Origin: Ryuthela nishihirai
Lineage: Eukaryota; Arthropoda; Arachnida; Araneae; Heptathelidae
NCBI GenBank assembly: GCA_038380435.1
Contig: JAWZYU010000017.1
Coordinates: 22,009,283 to 22,073,282, forward strand
Direction: 5' to 3'
DNA: 64,000 nucleotides
Shown: positions 1 to 12,722 of the stretch, piece by piece
Layout: every line of letters starts with the position of its first letter
Position numbering within the stretch: position 1 is the first letter of the stretch
The notes under the pieces: model-generated
Told to the model about the DNA's origin: nothing
Database searches by the model: none
Seen by the model: only the letters and a program-made list of their open reading frames with translations
Translations under genes and position numbers: made by a program

Positions 1-1379
1 ACGGAAATGCTTAACAGGCTAGAAAGGGATGCTTGCATGTTATCTCCCCTTAACTGAACTCACAGTAGACTGCCTCTGTTTTGAATTATCCTACACCTTA
101 TCAGTCACATCATATGGCTCAGATGGGGAGGAGAGGAGTACATTTTGGGTTGGCTAGTCACCTTCATCACTACCAGCTTAGGTGAAGCACAGCCATTCCT
201 TTGTTTCTACACTGGATTGATGTCTTACAAAAGCAATAAAGCTACATGCAATGAGTAACCAACAACAGGGGGCACTGCAGCAATCTGAATAACATGGTAC
301 TATCATTGCCATGAGACAGGATTATACCAGCCTCTGTGTCATACAAGAACTGGTAATGCAGTTTTCTTCAGCTGTCCTCTAGTCTCACTCACTTGCAAAT
401 AGCCTTTGAATACCTAAAGAGTACTATTCCTGCTATTTTATTTTGTCCCCAACTTATCTGTAAAGTTATCATTTAAGATTGACACATAAAAATTGGTGCT
501 AAAATCTCGAGAACATCATAGTTCTATGTATGAAACAGTGATAATTTGTATATTAAACTTACATATAGCTTTAATTCACTGTCTTAATCATTTTAATTGT
601 TAACAATTGACTACAGTAACAGATCTAGAAATTTTTGAAAAGGGGAGCACACAGAACTCCAGGCCTATCAGCACCTTGTACAAGATTTTTCAGTGCATTC
701 CATTCAACTAAGATTAAAATAAATCGATGAATTTGGGGTGCAGAAATGCGACCTATAAATTTGTCACCCTGTGCTAAATCACCGCTTGATCATGCCTTAA
801 GCCAGCCCTGGAGGCACATAATAAAAACATCACAGTCATACTAAGTGGTTGTGCATTACAAATGAATGATTGCTGATAAGTAATTTAACAAAATTTCGTG
901 GACCAGGTATCCTGTAAGACTAAGGAGTAGTACCACAAAAATTTATTTATGTTTTAAAAAGAGAAAATTTAAATAAAACTAAAAAAAATCTAAAAAGAAA
1001 TTTAAATAAAATTAAAAATGTGTCAAATCATTTCTGGACCAAGTTGCATTGTTGCTATAAAAAGGTTGAATTGAAAAACAATGACAAAATTTCATTATAA
1101 AATCATAGTTTCTTAAATCTAATTATGAAATATCTTTATTATTAAAAATTAATTATAATTAAAATGTAACTAAAATCCTACCTTTTAAAAAAAATCACAT
1201 TTTCTGATGTTTCTAAGGCAACTGCCATTTGAAATTGTGCTATACCATAGTAATTTTTCACTCAGCTTAAAAAGTATTCTTTTTAATCACAGTATATACT
1301 TGTGTGTAAATAAAAATAATTCTATAAATAGCAAAGTGAAATAAAGACGGTTTTTAAAATTGAAAGTGTTTACAGCTTT
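1..1379. other. Unassigned AT-rich DNA
   Basis: No coding exon, RNA gene or recognisable transposon could be supported here. The composition is AT-rich, with A/T runs around 960-1200. It lies upstream of the first recognised DMTF1 exon and could hold intron or 5' flank of that gene. I could not find the N-terminal DMTF1 exons in it. Confidence 0.5.
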
Positions 1380-4300
1380 GAGCTTGATTTTGAATCCTGG
1401 ACTTGCTGCATTGGTGGCCCTCTGTTGAGGAGAATCTGCTGCTATGTTTTCTGTTTGCTTGTGGGTTGACAAGCCCTAAACACACAGATAGCCCTAAGTG
1501 AACAGAAACACTGGTACCTTACATCAGCTGGTGGATAATCCTGATCAGAGGCCATCGCAGGTACCTGAACCCTCACTTAGCTAGTAGGTTATCATCAATC
1601 CTAAACTGGAGTAATGTGCCTCGGGCAGATCAGCTTCTTTCTAGATTCTGGTTGTTGGAAAGGACCACTTGACAAGAGGGTGTCTGAAGTTCCTATCAGC
1701 ATGGATGGCTTCAGCCTCTGGTAGTGAGGGAATAAGTCTTTGCCCCATGCCTACAATTAGAGGGCTGTTTGATATTGTTCACTGTACCTCTCTCAATAAA
1801 CTAGTTTCTTTAAAAATCCTACTGATCATTTTCTCTCTGCAGGTATGTGGAATGCGAGTTCATTGCATAGAGATTATTTTCTTGACATCCTCACACAGGT
1901 ATTTCAATGTTATAAGCTAGATATTCTAGGTTTGCAAGAGATAAAATGGACAGGTAAAGATCAGATACTTAAAAATAATTTTAAATTTCTCTTTTCGGGA
2001 ATGGAGGATGGAAAGCATCTCCAAGGTGTAGGTTTCCTTCTCAGCAGACATGCCAGTGATGCTCATCTAGGATATGACTGCATTAATGAAAGATTTCTTT
2101 CAGCTAAATTTAAAACAAAAATTAAAGACTTTGAATGTCATTTGTTGTTATGCCCCCACAGAGGACTCTGATGAGAATGAGAAGGATACATTTTACAGCT
2201 AGCTTCAGTATATTTTGAATTCTGTGAAGAAAGGAGATATTTCTCTTATGTCTCAATGCTAAAGTTGGTACTGACTCTGACCTTTGGACAGGAGTATTAG
2301 GTCCCTTTACATTGGTAGTTATAATGGCAATTGGAACGTCTCATATAGGTAAGTTAACAGTTTGTGAATAATTAACATGTACTACAAAACATCAGAACAT
2401 TTATAAATACAAATGGGTTTTACTTGATGGGTTGTACAGGAATATAATAGATTATATTTTAATTCACAGCAAATGGGCTATTAGGCTGTTTGTTAGGTCT
2501 GTACCAGATCATATAGGGGAGCCAAAATTGGTTCTGACCATTATCTGGTCAAAAGCGTCTTGAAGCTGAAGCTTAGGAAATGTTGTGCTAAGGTTAAGAA
2601 AATTATCTTTAACACTGAAGGTCTGAAAGATCCAGATATAGCCAAATCATACCATGATAGGTCAATTAGTCATTTTGATGATCGTGGTTTGCTTACTGCT
2701 GAAGTTGAGAAAGAATGTGAACAGTTTAAACAGGCTTTTCTTGAAACCAACAGTACTCTTTTGGGTAAAAGGGAACAGAGGAAATAAAATTACTTGAGTG
2801 ATAAGGCTATGGAACTTATTTCTAAAAGAAGGAAGTGCAGGATTAATATGAATTAAAACCCTACTAGTCCTAAGAGAAGGCATTACAATGAGTTTATTAA
2901 ATGTGTAAAGGATCAGTTAACTGCTGATAAGAATCTTTGGCTTGATAGCTTGGCTGACAAAGCTGAGAAAGCAGTTAGAGAGCACAACAGCAGGGGGTTG
3001 TACCAGATTATTAATGTTTTATGTGGGAAGAAACAGACAGCTACATAAATTAAGGGATAAACATGGCAAGGTGTTTGAAGGTGAGGATTTTGTGATGGCT
3101 AGGTGGACTGAGTATTTCAGAGATGTTCTAAAAAATGTGATTATTTCTACTCCCATTGCTTGTAATGAGGATAGATGCATTACTGGCTTTAATGATGGCT
3201 CTATATCACTTTCCGAAGTCACTTTGGCTTTCTCTAAATTAAAACTGCATAAATCCCCAGGGGTGGATGAAATCACTACTGAAATGCTTCGAGCTGGGAA
3301 CACTTATGTTTTCACTTGGCTGACTGAAATTTTGAATATTTTTTATGATAAAGGTGTTCCTAAGGATTTTACTAGAGCTATTATTATCCTTATTTTTAAA
3401 AAAGGTGATTGTGGTTCTTGTGATAATTATGGGGGAATTAATTTTTTTCTGTTCCAGGTAAAGCTCTTTGCATAATTATATTTAATAAAATTAAAAATTG
3501 GTTGATGGTCAACTGAGTGATGAAGGTGTAGATTCAGAAGTGGTAGGGGATGTATTGATCAGATTTTTTCAGTTAGGCAGATTCTTGAGAAATGTGTGGT
3601 TTCAGAAACCTGTGGTTACTGGCATTATAGATTTCAAAAAGGCTTTTGACTCTGTTGATCATCATAATTTGTGGTTGATTGTGAGATCTTATGGCATACC
3701 AGACAAATTAATTAACATAATGAAAGCTCTTTATAATAACACTGAGTCATGTTTGAGAGTTGGTAAAGCTTGTAGCAATTGGTTTAGCATTGCTTTTGGT
3801 GTTCAACAAGGATGCATTTTGTTTCCTTTTCTGTTTAGTTTGGTTATTGATTATGTTATGTGAAATTCACTGCAAAGGAAAGATTTTGGCCTTAAATGGT
3901 CTCCAGATCTGAAAATTTCTGATTCAGATTATGCTGATGAGATACGCAACAGTGACACATTTTTTCCCCATCCATTCAGCTTAGCATTTCACTTATCCAT
4001 CATCATCCTCAAGTAGCCATGGGCTACGGAGGTGCAACCAGATCATGCAATTTAGTTCTCCAAGTATATCTGTCCTGAGCTACATCTGCTGCATCTGGCC
4101 ACTGCACACCAATTCTAACAAGGTCCTGTTTGACATTGTCAGCCCACTGCATTCTAGACCTCCCCCTCTTTCTGAGGCCTTTAGGCACACTGTTCATAAC
4201 CCTATTTGCTAATCTATAATTATGAACTCTTTTATTAGAGCTGTTGATGAGACCAGTAGTAGAGAGAAAACTAAAGTGATGAAAATTGGTCAGACAGGCT

Positions 4301-4967
4301 ATGGTTCAGTTAATCTGAACAGTTCCACTGTTGAGCAAGTGTTGCTGTTTAATTATCTTGGGAGGTATGTAACAGATACTGGTGATGTGCAGCATGAGAT
4401 TAACAGATGAATAGGGATTGCTGCTGGGACTTTTAAGAATCTATGGGGAGTGTTGAAGAATACGCATGTACACCTAAAACTTAAAATTAGACTGTATAAT
4501 AGTTTGATTCTTTCTAGAGTTAGTTATGGTAATGAAACATGGACCATTTGTAAACAAGATAACAGGAAACTTGATGCATTTGATTCTAGATTCTTGCACT
4601 GTATCTTGGGCATTTGGTGGTTCAACTTTGTAAGTAATGATGAGGTTAGACGAAGGAGTCAGCAACTTCCTTTAAGCAGTGTATTGTGCAGAGAGAGACT
4701 CCCTTGTTTTGTCCATGTATCACGTATGGATAATTATAGATTAGTGAATAGAGTTATGAACAGTGTGCCTAAAGGCCTCAGAAAGAGGGGGAGACCTAGA
4801 TGCCATGGGCAGACAATGTCAAACAAAACCTTGCTAGAAATGACCTACAGTGGCCAAATGCAGCAGCTGTTGCTCAGGACATACAAGTCTGGAGAGCAAA
4901 ATTACACAATCTGGTAGGACCTCTTTAGCCCATGGCTGCATGAGGATTTGTAGTAGTAGTAGTAGTA
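1380..4967 (+). mobile_element. Decayed near full-length RTE-type LINE (copy A)
   Basis: This matches the intact RTE at 56830-60351 from its 5' UTR (the 'cagctggtggataatcctga' block near 1527) to its 3' end ('tagcccatggctgc' near 4925), closing in a short (TAG)n run. Remnants of endonuclease (near 1845-2330) and reverse transcriptase (near 2940-3860) and the C-terminal region (4222-4917) are readable but broken by frameshifts, deletions and stops. Two of those stops, near 2785 and 2853, are CAA-to-TAA changes also present in copies D and E. An antisense RTE fragment is nested at about 3946-4218. Family knowledge: RTE elements encode one protein with an APE-type endonuclease and a reverse transcriptase, and end in simple repeats. 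Confidence 0.9.
3946..4218 (-). mobile_element. Antisense RTE 3' fragment nested in copy A
   Basis: The antisense RTE 3' end ('caagtagccatgggctacgg' near 4011) interrupts copy A just after its YADD-region codons, and copy A resumes at 'gaactctttta' near 4219. Beyond the short (CAT)n tract, toward 3946, it carries about 50 bp that also flank the RTE tail at 5557-5610 but not the tail of the intact element. About 28 bp of the host copy is missing at the junction, between two GATGA motifs. Confidence 0.85.
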
Positions 4968-5556
4968 TTAAAATATTGACTGAAAGCAATGTATGTTGCT
5001 GGATGATGCAACTTTTGCTAGTAATAAGAATTTATATCTTCCATTAAAAGTTATGAAAGTTTGCCATATGGGCAATGAGGTAAACAGTTATGAAAACCAA
5101 TTGATAATCACTCTATGGAATATAAGCTTAATCATATGCATCAGTAGTTGATGCTACTTGCAGTGACTTGAGCATGTGAAAGCAATCATTAACAAGCACA
5201 AAGGGAATAATTTCTTCATCAGCATTTTTTCAGGGAGAAGCAACAGGTAAATACATATATAATTTTAAATGCCATTTTCCCCTATTTGAAAAAAAATTGT
5301 GAATTTCTATTGGCTAAGCACTTTTTACTGCCTCATACTACAGAATTGAGATATTATTCCAAGGCTCATTAGAATTCTAAAAGTAAAAACGAAAATTCGA
5401 CTTTGGACACTCTAAGGGTTAATAGAAGTTCTGACAAAAAAAATTAGTGTTTTTCTTATTATTTTGCAAATTAAGATTTAAGAGTTGAAAATACTGATTT
5501 GCAGCAGCACTTGACTATACAATCACATTTAAAAAATATATTAGCAATGTGTAACT
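4968..5556. other. Unassigned AT-rich DNA
   Basis: I see no supported gene or repeat ends here. Confidence 0.4.
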
Positions 5557-5729
<173 letters not shown>

Positions 5730-6476
5730 ACTGTTATGACCCCCCTAGAATATTTTTCGGGCGGCACAACTTTTAGGCCGTGATGCGTTCTTTGCTGCAA
5801 AAAGCAAGACAAATTCCTGAACCCACAACCAAGTTAACAGACATTTGCAATAATGAGAACTGAGATAATTTTTCAGTTAACAATAAAATACACATTTATT
5901 AACAAAATTACCTTCAAACATTTTATACATATGTGGTTCCCACTTTTGGGATAGATTCAACAATGCCTCTAGTATGACCCTTTTCAATTAAGGGAACTTT
6001 GCAAGTTTATTACTCAACAGTCATTTATCAACAGTTCATGATGCAGAGCTACTTGCTCATGACTCTGACAGTTCCACTATAGACACCTTGACGGCCGTTC
6101 ACAGAAATACATTCAAGTGAAAAAAGAAAAACAACCAGATTTCCCCCTTACCTCGTCAAGTCAGGAGTCCCTCAGGAAGGCAATCACTGGGCCGCTGCGC
6201 TCCAAGTTGCTGGGAGCCCAGGCTGCTTAGCAGTTCCCCCACACATACACTGTTCACACTTTGGGATTCTGCTAACTGGAGAGGACCATTGCTACCGACC
6301 ACACAGCCCGGACGAGAAGAGACTGCCTGTTTTCGCCAAATTCTTTCTTGTCCTTTTTCACTGGCCCCCCTTGTGGAGGTCACCTAAGCTCATGCGTGGC
6401 TGTACAGGATTGGCCAGAGTAGCCGAGTTGCGAATCTCAGCTCCCCTCCAGCCAACTCCATCTCCAGCTCCCCTCC
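5730..6476. repeat. LTR-like GC-richer block, ends unresolved
   Basis: It begins 'tgttatgacccccctag' directly against the RTE tail and is clearly less AT-rich than its surroundings. The TGTT start and a poly(A)-signal-like AATAAA near 5882 suggest a solo LTR or LTR fragment of a Ty3/gypsy-type element. I could not find a convincing CA terminus, a matching 5-bp target duplication or a second LTR. It separates two antisense RTE pieces (5557-5729 and 6477-6790), so it may have replaced the middle of one RTE copy. Confidence 0.4.
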
Positions 6477-6790
6477 ATCCACTGCTCATCATGCAATTTT
6501 CTGTCAACCATAATCTTAATTCTGTTAAGCACAATCATGCAAAGAACTTGACCTGAAAAAGAAAGTAGGCTGATACCCCTATAGTTACCACAAGAACTGC
6601 AATCATCTTTTTTAAAAATAGGGATAATAATAGCTCTGGTAAAATCCTTAGGAACCATGCCTTTATCATAAAAGATATTCAAAATTTCAGTCATCCATGT
6701 GGTAACCAAAACATTCCCAGCTCTAAGCATTTCCGTAGTAATGTCATCTACTTCTGGAGATTTATGTAGTTTAAGATTAGAAATATCCTA
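6477..6790 (-). mobile_element. Antisense RTE reverse transcriptase fragment
   Basis: The minus strand reads part of the RTE reverse transcriptase (FTRAIIIPIFKKDDCSSCGN, then NYRGISLLSFSGQVL), matching about codons 510-615 of the intact ORF at 57300. The frame is open for 97 codons but both ends are cut. Confidence 0.85.
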
Positions 6791-6807
6791 CTTAATAGAA
6801 ATGCTGT

Positions 6808-7105
6808 GCACATTAAAGAATACACTGGATGGCATTAATGGGAGGCTACCATCTGTCTTCTAATAGCTATTTAGTGGGCCCCCTCCCCTAAACTTCATAA
6901 CCTTGGGGGTCTTTGTTGACCTGGCCATTTAGCCCATTGTGTGCAAAAAAGTGCCACTCAGAAGTAAACCAACCCTTGTCTTCTAACAGCTGTCCCTTTC
7001 CATACCCTTCTCTGAATCATCATGGTACTTGTAACCTGGTCATTTAGCACATTTTGTGCAAAAAACTGCCACTTAGAAGTAAAACCCAACCCTTAGTAGA
7101 AATGT
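6808..7105 (+). repeat. SINE S2 3' modules, two tandem units
   Basis: The terminal module of SINE S2 ('ttagcccattgtgtgcaaaa' near 6929, 'gtgccactcagaagtaaa') occurs here and again in diverged form near 7045-7090. The tRNA-like head is absent. Compare the complete copy at 33781-34163 and the modular copy at 28075-28735. Confidence 0.75.
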
Positions 7106-7703
7106 ATTGCTCTTTATAAAATGATAACCAAATGAGAAATGAAACTAGCTTGGTTCATGTCTAAAGGAATCAAATCTCATTGAGATGAAATGTCGCAAGG
7201 CAAATTTAAAAGCACAAAATGCTGTAATTTTGACATTCAGTTAAGCTACAATTTTCTTGAAAGCTTCACAAATTTTATTGGCAACAGTTGGGCATTTTAT
7301 TGTGTATGATGCTTTAGGTGCATGTTTCTACAAACAGTGGAATGTGTTAGGGAAAACCTGAGTCACAAATTATTTTTATTTTTTTTTAAATCAGTTTATT
7401 ATATATATTATATTTTTATTGCACATATTATTTTCAAAATCTCGAATGTTTCATTTTATCATTATCATTAGCATTTTATTGTCTTGATCATTAATATTTA
7501 ATATTATGAATGCAATTATTAGGAATAATTTAATTTCCACATGTGACACATGAGTAGATTGAATTTTATAGTGTTTTCAGTTCTGCAAAAAGTTAAAGAA
7601 ACCTTTTATTGCTTCCTTCGAAATTTAAAAGATGTATAAAAATATTTCTTTATAAATTTTTGAGTTTGTCATGGTTTGCAATTTAAATTTTTTTCCCATG
7701 CAG
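7106..7703. other. Unassigned intron-like DNA
   Basis: Very AT-rich, with no repeat boundaries recognised. It ends in the polypyrimidine tract and AG that precede the first DMTF1 exon seen. Confidence 0.4.
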
Positions 7704-7803
7704 CTTTTGAATACTCATGAAAATGCAGGTTTATCACCAAAACATGGTATTAATCAAAACTGGTTTACAAGTAAGGAAGATAAAACAATATTTCATAATA
7801 AAG
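7704..7803 (+). CDS. DMTF1: DMTF1 exon, first one seen
   Basis: A 100-nt exon lies between 'ttttcccatgcag' and a 'gtaagg' donor. It opens in frame at 7704 and ends one base into a codon. It encodes the stretch just before the Myb domain, including HGINQNWFTSKEDK and HNKG, which from memory matches the corresponding block of vertebrate DMTF1. DMTF1 is a nuclear, sequence-specific transcription factor with three Myb repeats; in mammals it binds D-type cyclins and activates ARF. Those interactions are family knowledge and need not hold in this animal. The acidic N-terminal exons of the family were not found upstream, so the gene is 5'-incomplete here. Confidence 0.9.
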
Positions 7804-7903
7804 GTAAGGACCTTTATGAATTTCTATACTTGTGATAGTTGGAAAAATTTTGACCTATAAATGTTTATGAACTATATGTAAGAACCTTTTTCTTTTCTTC
7901 AAG

Positions 7904-7980
7904 GACATATTTGGAAGCAAGGAATGTGGGCTAAAGAAGAAATTGAATTATTAGAACATAATATTAGGCAATATTGTGAG
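7904..7980 (+). CDS. DMTF1: DMTF1 exon (pre-Myb segment)
   Basis: A 77-nt exon after a 100-bp intron. The acceptor is 'tcttttcttcaag' and the donor 'gtatgt'. The first two bases complete the glycine codon begun in the previous exon, and the exon ends in phase 0. It reads HIWKQGMWAKEEIELLEHNI and then RQYCE, a degenerate Myb-like helix segment that leads into the repeats. The intron that follows runs 19 kb to 27068 and is filled with nested transposons. Confidence 0.95.
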
Positions 7981-8443
7981 GTATGTAAATTGTTAATTAA
8001 TATTAGTTGTAACTTTAGTATGAAGGTAGGTATTTTTAGTTCATGATATTTCTGTATTGACATTGTGTAGTGCACTCTTAGAAATCTTTTTGTGTAAGAC
8101 ATTTTTTTTGCTGTTTTAAGTAGTGACCAGTTTTAAAGCTTAAAAGTGACTCATTTTAGTCACTAAACTGGTTTGAAATCTTAAAATCAGGACAATTAGA
8201 AAATCAGAAATATTGAAAACAGGACATTAATTCAATGAGAAACAAATGGTTATGTAAAAATGGTATTAAGCAGTCTCACAATTAAATCAAAATACTGTTT
8301 AATACAAGTAGAACATTAGCAATGTAGCGATAAATTTTCTAATAAATTTAATATGTACTTAATTTTAGTATCTAATGATATAAAGATATATTAGCTTAAT
8401 CTAGTGGTCTCAACCTTTTTCTAATCCATGAACCACTAAACTA

Positions 8444-9316
8444 TTGGGTTGTTGCAAATGAAATGGCCGTTGAATGACATCAGGTTTCTACTGGTCGCTG
8501 AAGAAAGCATGCGCTGAAGTTTATGTAATTTTTTATGTCATGTGGCAACATCACATGTGGGTGATGCAATTGTAGTATTTGTTTCATTCAATGATCATTA
8601 AACATTGAATACTATCAAGTCAATCATAGAACCCAGTCAATTAAGATTGCTGTACCTTTATGACTTCAAATTGGGAAATTCTGCAGCGGCTGCAGTTAAA
8701 AACATCAATAAAGCATTCGGTGGAGGAACAACTAATTAGAGATCCACTCGCCGTTGGTTTGCAAAATTTCGCTCAGGAGATTTGAGGCTACAAAACGAAC
8801 CCCGTGGCCATCATCCTTCCTCCATTGATTCGAATGAATTAAAGGATTTAATCGAATCAGATCCATGACAAACTGTACGAGAGATTGCCCAGACACTAAA
8901 TGCATGACAAATTGTGCCTTAAGCAACCAGCACTTGTGAATAGACATGGAGTCCTATTGCTTCAGGATAATGCCCGACCACATACAACAAATCAACAATT
9001 TGGGATACGAAATTGTGCCTCATCCTCCATACTCTCCTGACATTTCCCCAACAGATTACCATTTTTTCTGGCACTTGAGCCATTTTTTGTCCAAGAAATG
9101 CTTTGCCAACAACGCATCAATTTATTGGGCAGTGGAGGACTTCATCACTTCCAGAGACACTGATTTTTACAAACGTGGTATAAATGACTTTGCTACATGT
9201 TGGCAACAATGCATTAATGTTGCTGGAGATTACTTTGATTAAACAGATATTCTTCTTTTTATTCTCTTCTTTTTCAATCATCCTTAAAATCGGCCATTTC
9301 ATTTGCAACAACCTAA
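8444..9316 (+). mobile_element. Internally deleted mariner transposon
   Basis: The 873-bp element has 26-bp terminal inverted repeats (outer bases TTGGGTTGTTGCAAATGAAA, one mismatch between ends) and TA target duplications at 8442-8443 and 9317-9318. The transposase is split. An N-terminal remnant (FAKFRSGDLRLQNEPRG near 8760-8810) runs into stops, then the middle is missing, and the C-terminal part resumes near 8950 with LLLQDNARPH and PYSPDISPTDYHFF, the later aspartate motifs of the mariner DDD transposase. It ends GDYFD at about 9240. It is non-autonomous as it stands. Confidence 0.95.
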
Positions 9317-10429
9317 TATATGTATACATGACCATGGTCTATAACAATGATTGTTGGTGGAACATGAGTTAAGAAACAATGGTCTCACCAATAATTTGGA
9401 ATAATTTTGACACTTTGTTAATCAGAATCCAATTTCAAAGCTCTGTAAATTCTAAAGGTAATATTTAGCTCATTTTCAGCAAAAAGGTGAATCACTGTTT
9501 TCGCTTTGTGTCTGTCTGCCCATCTGTAAACATTCAACTCCTTTGGTTTTAGAGATAAAAAAATTGTCTTTGGGTTAGATGGATATTGAATGAAATGTTA
9601 TAATTTGCACTTTAGGAATTTCCCAATAGTGATAATTGTGTCCTCTAATAGTGGAAAAAGTTGAAAATGGTAAAATTTTAAACAATATTGCAAGCAATGT
9701 AATTAGGTTTGAAATTTTGGTGTGAAATATAAAGGTTATGTTTCCATTGATAACAGTCATTTTCACTCTTACATCCAGGAGTGGGTGGGAAAATGCAATT
9801 TTTAAGAAAAAAATTGTTTTCTTTTAGAGATAAATTAAAAATTCTTTTTGAGTTAGATAGATACAGATAAACTATTATGATACATGCTTTTCAAATCTCA
9901 TAAAAGTTTTAACTGCACCTACTGACAGTTGAAAAAAGTTGAAAATTTCAAAACTTTAAACAATATATTTAGGGGGGGGCAATGTTTTGAAGATAGAAAT
10001 ATTTATGTTGAGCTCAATAGTACTAGAGAGCATACAAGTACCATCTGCCATGATCACATCTGAAAACTAAGCCTATACAGTAAGAAGGCTGAAAGAGGAG
10101 TTAGTATAGGGGAACATGCTTCTATGGTGTGGCACATTTGAATAATTCTCATAAAATTAATGTTTCAAAGCAGAATACTTTATCACTTAGTGAAAGAAGT
10201 TAAATGTTTTTACATTTGAAACATTAAATCTAAAAAGTGGGCTTTAAAATTAATGCAAAGTCTGTTTTTAATTATTCAGTGTACTGTATTTTTTCCAAAT
10301 CGGCACAAATCAGATATAGTTTACAAAATGTAGTTATATTCTTGTATATGAAAGAAAATTAGTGATTTAAAGTGTCATTTTATCCTTAATTCAAAGAAAA
10401 ATTTCATGAAATTATGTTCATTGTAAAGC
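9317..10429. repeat. Diverged repeat pair in unassigned DNA
   Basis: Two diverged units of about 150 bp recur about 275 bp apart (near 9545-9700 and 9822-9975). Each starts 'ttttagagataaa', passes 'ttagat(g/a)gata' and ends 'gttgaaaa...ttttaaacaatat'. I do not recognise the family. The rest has no supported feature. Confidence 0.5.
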
Positions 10430-11030
10430 ATCTTTCTTCCTTTCTTCCTCCCTGTGTGATGAGCTTTTACCTCTGGGTACATTTCACTGCTACCTTATGT
10501 CAGGATGGCACTACTGGTTTGCTTAAATAACTGGACTCTTACTAATATATATGTTATATATATATATACTTTTATTTCACACTTCAAACAATACAGGGAA
10601 TAATCACATGAAAGAACAGCGACTTCCACCTGGCAAGTCACTAAATACAGCAGGATTCTCAATCCTACTTGCAAGGCTGTAACCAAGACTTCAGGTTCAA
10701 CCCCTATGCAACAATGGAAAATGGTTAGTGTAAAGCAATGTAATTAGGTTAGAAATTAACCTAATTACATTGCTTGCATTGTAATTTATAATGTCTATAT
10801 GACTGTCCCTTACCAGAGCCCAAGGCACAACTGACCTTTTTGAATTTCCTTTCCTTGTTTGAAATTATTGCCAGTGCTGTCTTTTGATATATTTTGGGGG
10901 TCATAAGACTCTCTCGATCCAATCAGGTATGCCCACATTCCTCCACGTTTTTCACCTGGCCCATAGCCTCCCTTCTTGTTGCTAGGCAAGGCTCAAGACT
11001 CTAGTCCCTCCTGAATGTCTTTTGTCATAG
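10430..11030 (-). mobile_element. LTR of a retrotransposon (downstream LTR)
   Basis: It shares 'gagcttttacctctgggtac', 'tttatttcacacttcaaaca', 'ttttgaatttcc' and 'ttgttgctaggcaaggctc' with the split copy at 16370-18440, in the same orientation. That is the arrangement of two LTRs of one element. The primer-binding site beside the other copy places the element on the minus strand, so this is the 3' LTR. On that strand a poly(A) signal (AATAAA) reads near 10570. Edges are approximate. Confidence 0.7.
10734..10774. repeat. Perfect snap-back palindrome, 18-bp arms
   Basis: Arms 10734-10751 and 10757-10774 are exact inverted copies (agcaatgtaattaggtta) around a 5-bp spacer. The corresponding part of the other LTR lacks it. 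The arm sequence also occurs once, unpaired, near 9695. Confidence 0.97.
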
Positions 11031-12718
11031 TTCCTAAAATGTCAAAATTTTCTAAAAGTTTTCAAAAAAACTTGTGCATAAACACAGTTACTTTGCAAAT
11101 GCAATGGCTTTATGTGTAAAATTATGTTCATCAACTGTAATAGTTCATTTATCCACAGTGCAAAGTCCATAAAAATAAGGCATACTCGAGTGCTGTCAGC
11201 TAACAGTCCGATGTAAACAGTGCCATGTGACTTTCGTCACCTACCCAGAGGAGTTAGTTGCTATCCAGTGAGAAGAGGTGGGAATAGTTCAGCCCATCCC
11301 AAGATAATTCCACTGACTGTTGCCCAGTGCTGTGTAATCCACCCCTCCACCAAAAAAGAAACAAAAAAACTGTGAACCCCAAGTTTGCCTTCATGGAAGT
11401 GCCATTCCTGGATGCCAAGTGTTCCCTCTGCATTGCACACTATACACCACAGCTAAGCAGTTGGTGACAAAGCATGTCACCTTGCTACCAAACTCGCATA
11501 CTGAATTTCTGCTACTCTTATGCCATTTCATGAAATGTTTTTCTACTGCTCTTCCAGCATGCTGCTATCTATATGTACCTTTACTTACAACTTCCTAGGC
11601 ATTTAACACATTATTCAGGCTAATCTTAATATTACCTTTTATCCATTGGAACTTGTTTCTCTCATTCCGTCTTTGCCAACTACACCCTTTAGTCTCTTTT
11701 ATCTTGGCCATAGACAATACACTTTTAGCCTTATATCTGATAGCTTTACAATATTTCTCAACCACACATCTATTTCTGTGCTTTCAACTTTACCAAGGGA
11801 GTGACCCCTTCAACTTACCTCTTCCTGTCTACCCAGCCATTCTCTGACATAGACATGGCTAATACTCTCCTCTTTCCCTCTTTACATCTGTGCTCTACTA
11901 GCTCAGACTCAGCAAAAGTAATCATTATGTAATATCTTGCATCTGACTCTGTCTCTGATAATTCCCAATTATCAATTTCCTTTCTGCACCTGCTGATATC
12001 AACTTCATAAATTATTTTAATCAGCTACATCTGGTTAATTTCTCTCTCTAACCTTGGGCAATCCCAGCCAAATCATCAGTTGCATAACAATTATCGCATC
12101 AATCACAAAACTCAACAGGATAATTTATAATTTTACATAGAGTTTTACCTGTCACAATGCAATCACTTTCAGACTTCAATGAGTATTTAGCAATTTTAAT
12201 TTTCTTGATTCTTTACCTCAGTGACACTTTCTATATTAATTTCACACTTTACCTTCTTACCTTTCTTAATATATAAAATCTCACAAAGAGACTCATTCCC
12301 ATCCTCTAGCTTTCATCTCTTCGTCATCCTTTGTCTCATTGGCATCATAGCCATTTGCTAAACCCCTCTCCCTTTAGCAATACCAGCTAGTAATACATAG
12401 CTACTAACTAAATCCTTATTTCCTAATGACTTACAACTAGATACTTCTCATTCTCTAAATTTTCATGTTTATTGGCAATACTGGCCACTGACACTGCTTA
12501 CTATATCTTCATGTTCTGTAGACACACAAGCTAATGGCACATGATTAGCTATTAAAGACTTATCTCCTACTGTCTTATTCATTAGAGAGCCAACATCTAA
12601 ATTTTCATGTTTATTAGCAATGACACATGATTAGCTACTAAATTTCCAATTTCTACTGTCTTATTCACTAGAGACTGCACTTTTTTTTTTACCAATGTGT
12701 CACTTAGCAACTTATATA
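11031..12718 (-). mobile_element. LTR retrotransposon interior, downstream part
   Basis: This fills the space between the 3' LTR and the piggyBac-type insertion, and is inferred to be the decayed interior of the same minus-strand element. I could not read protease, reverse transcriptase or integrase motifs in it. The strings 'tctaaattttcatgtttatt' and 'catgattagcta' recur near 12460-12640, so there are internal tandem repeats. Confidence 0.45.
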
Positions 12719-12722
12719 TTAA

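Noticed and set aside
1669..4917. Open pieces of RTE copy A as functional genes
   Set aside because: Shared stops, frameshifts and a nested antisense insertion show it is a dead element.
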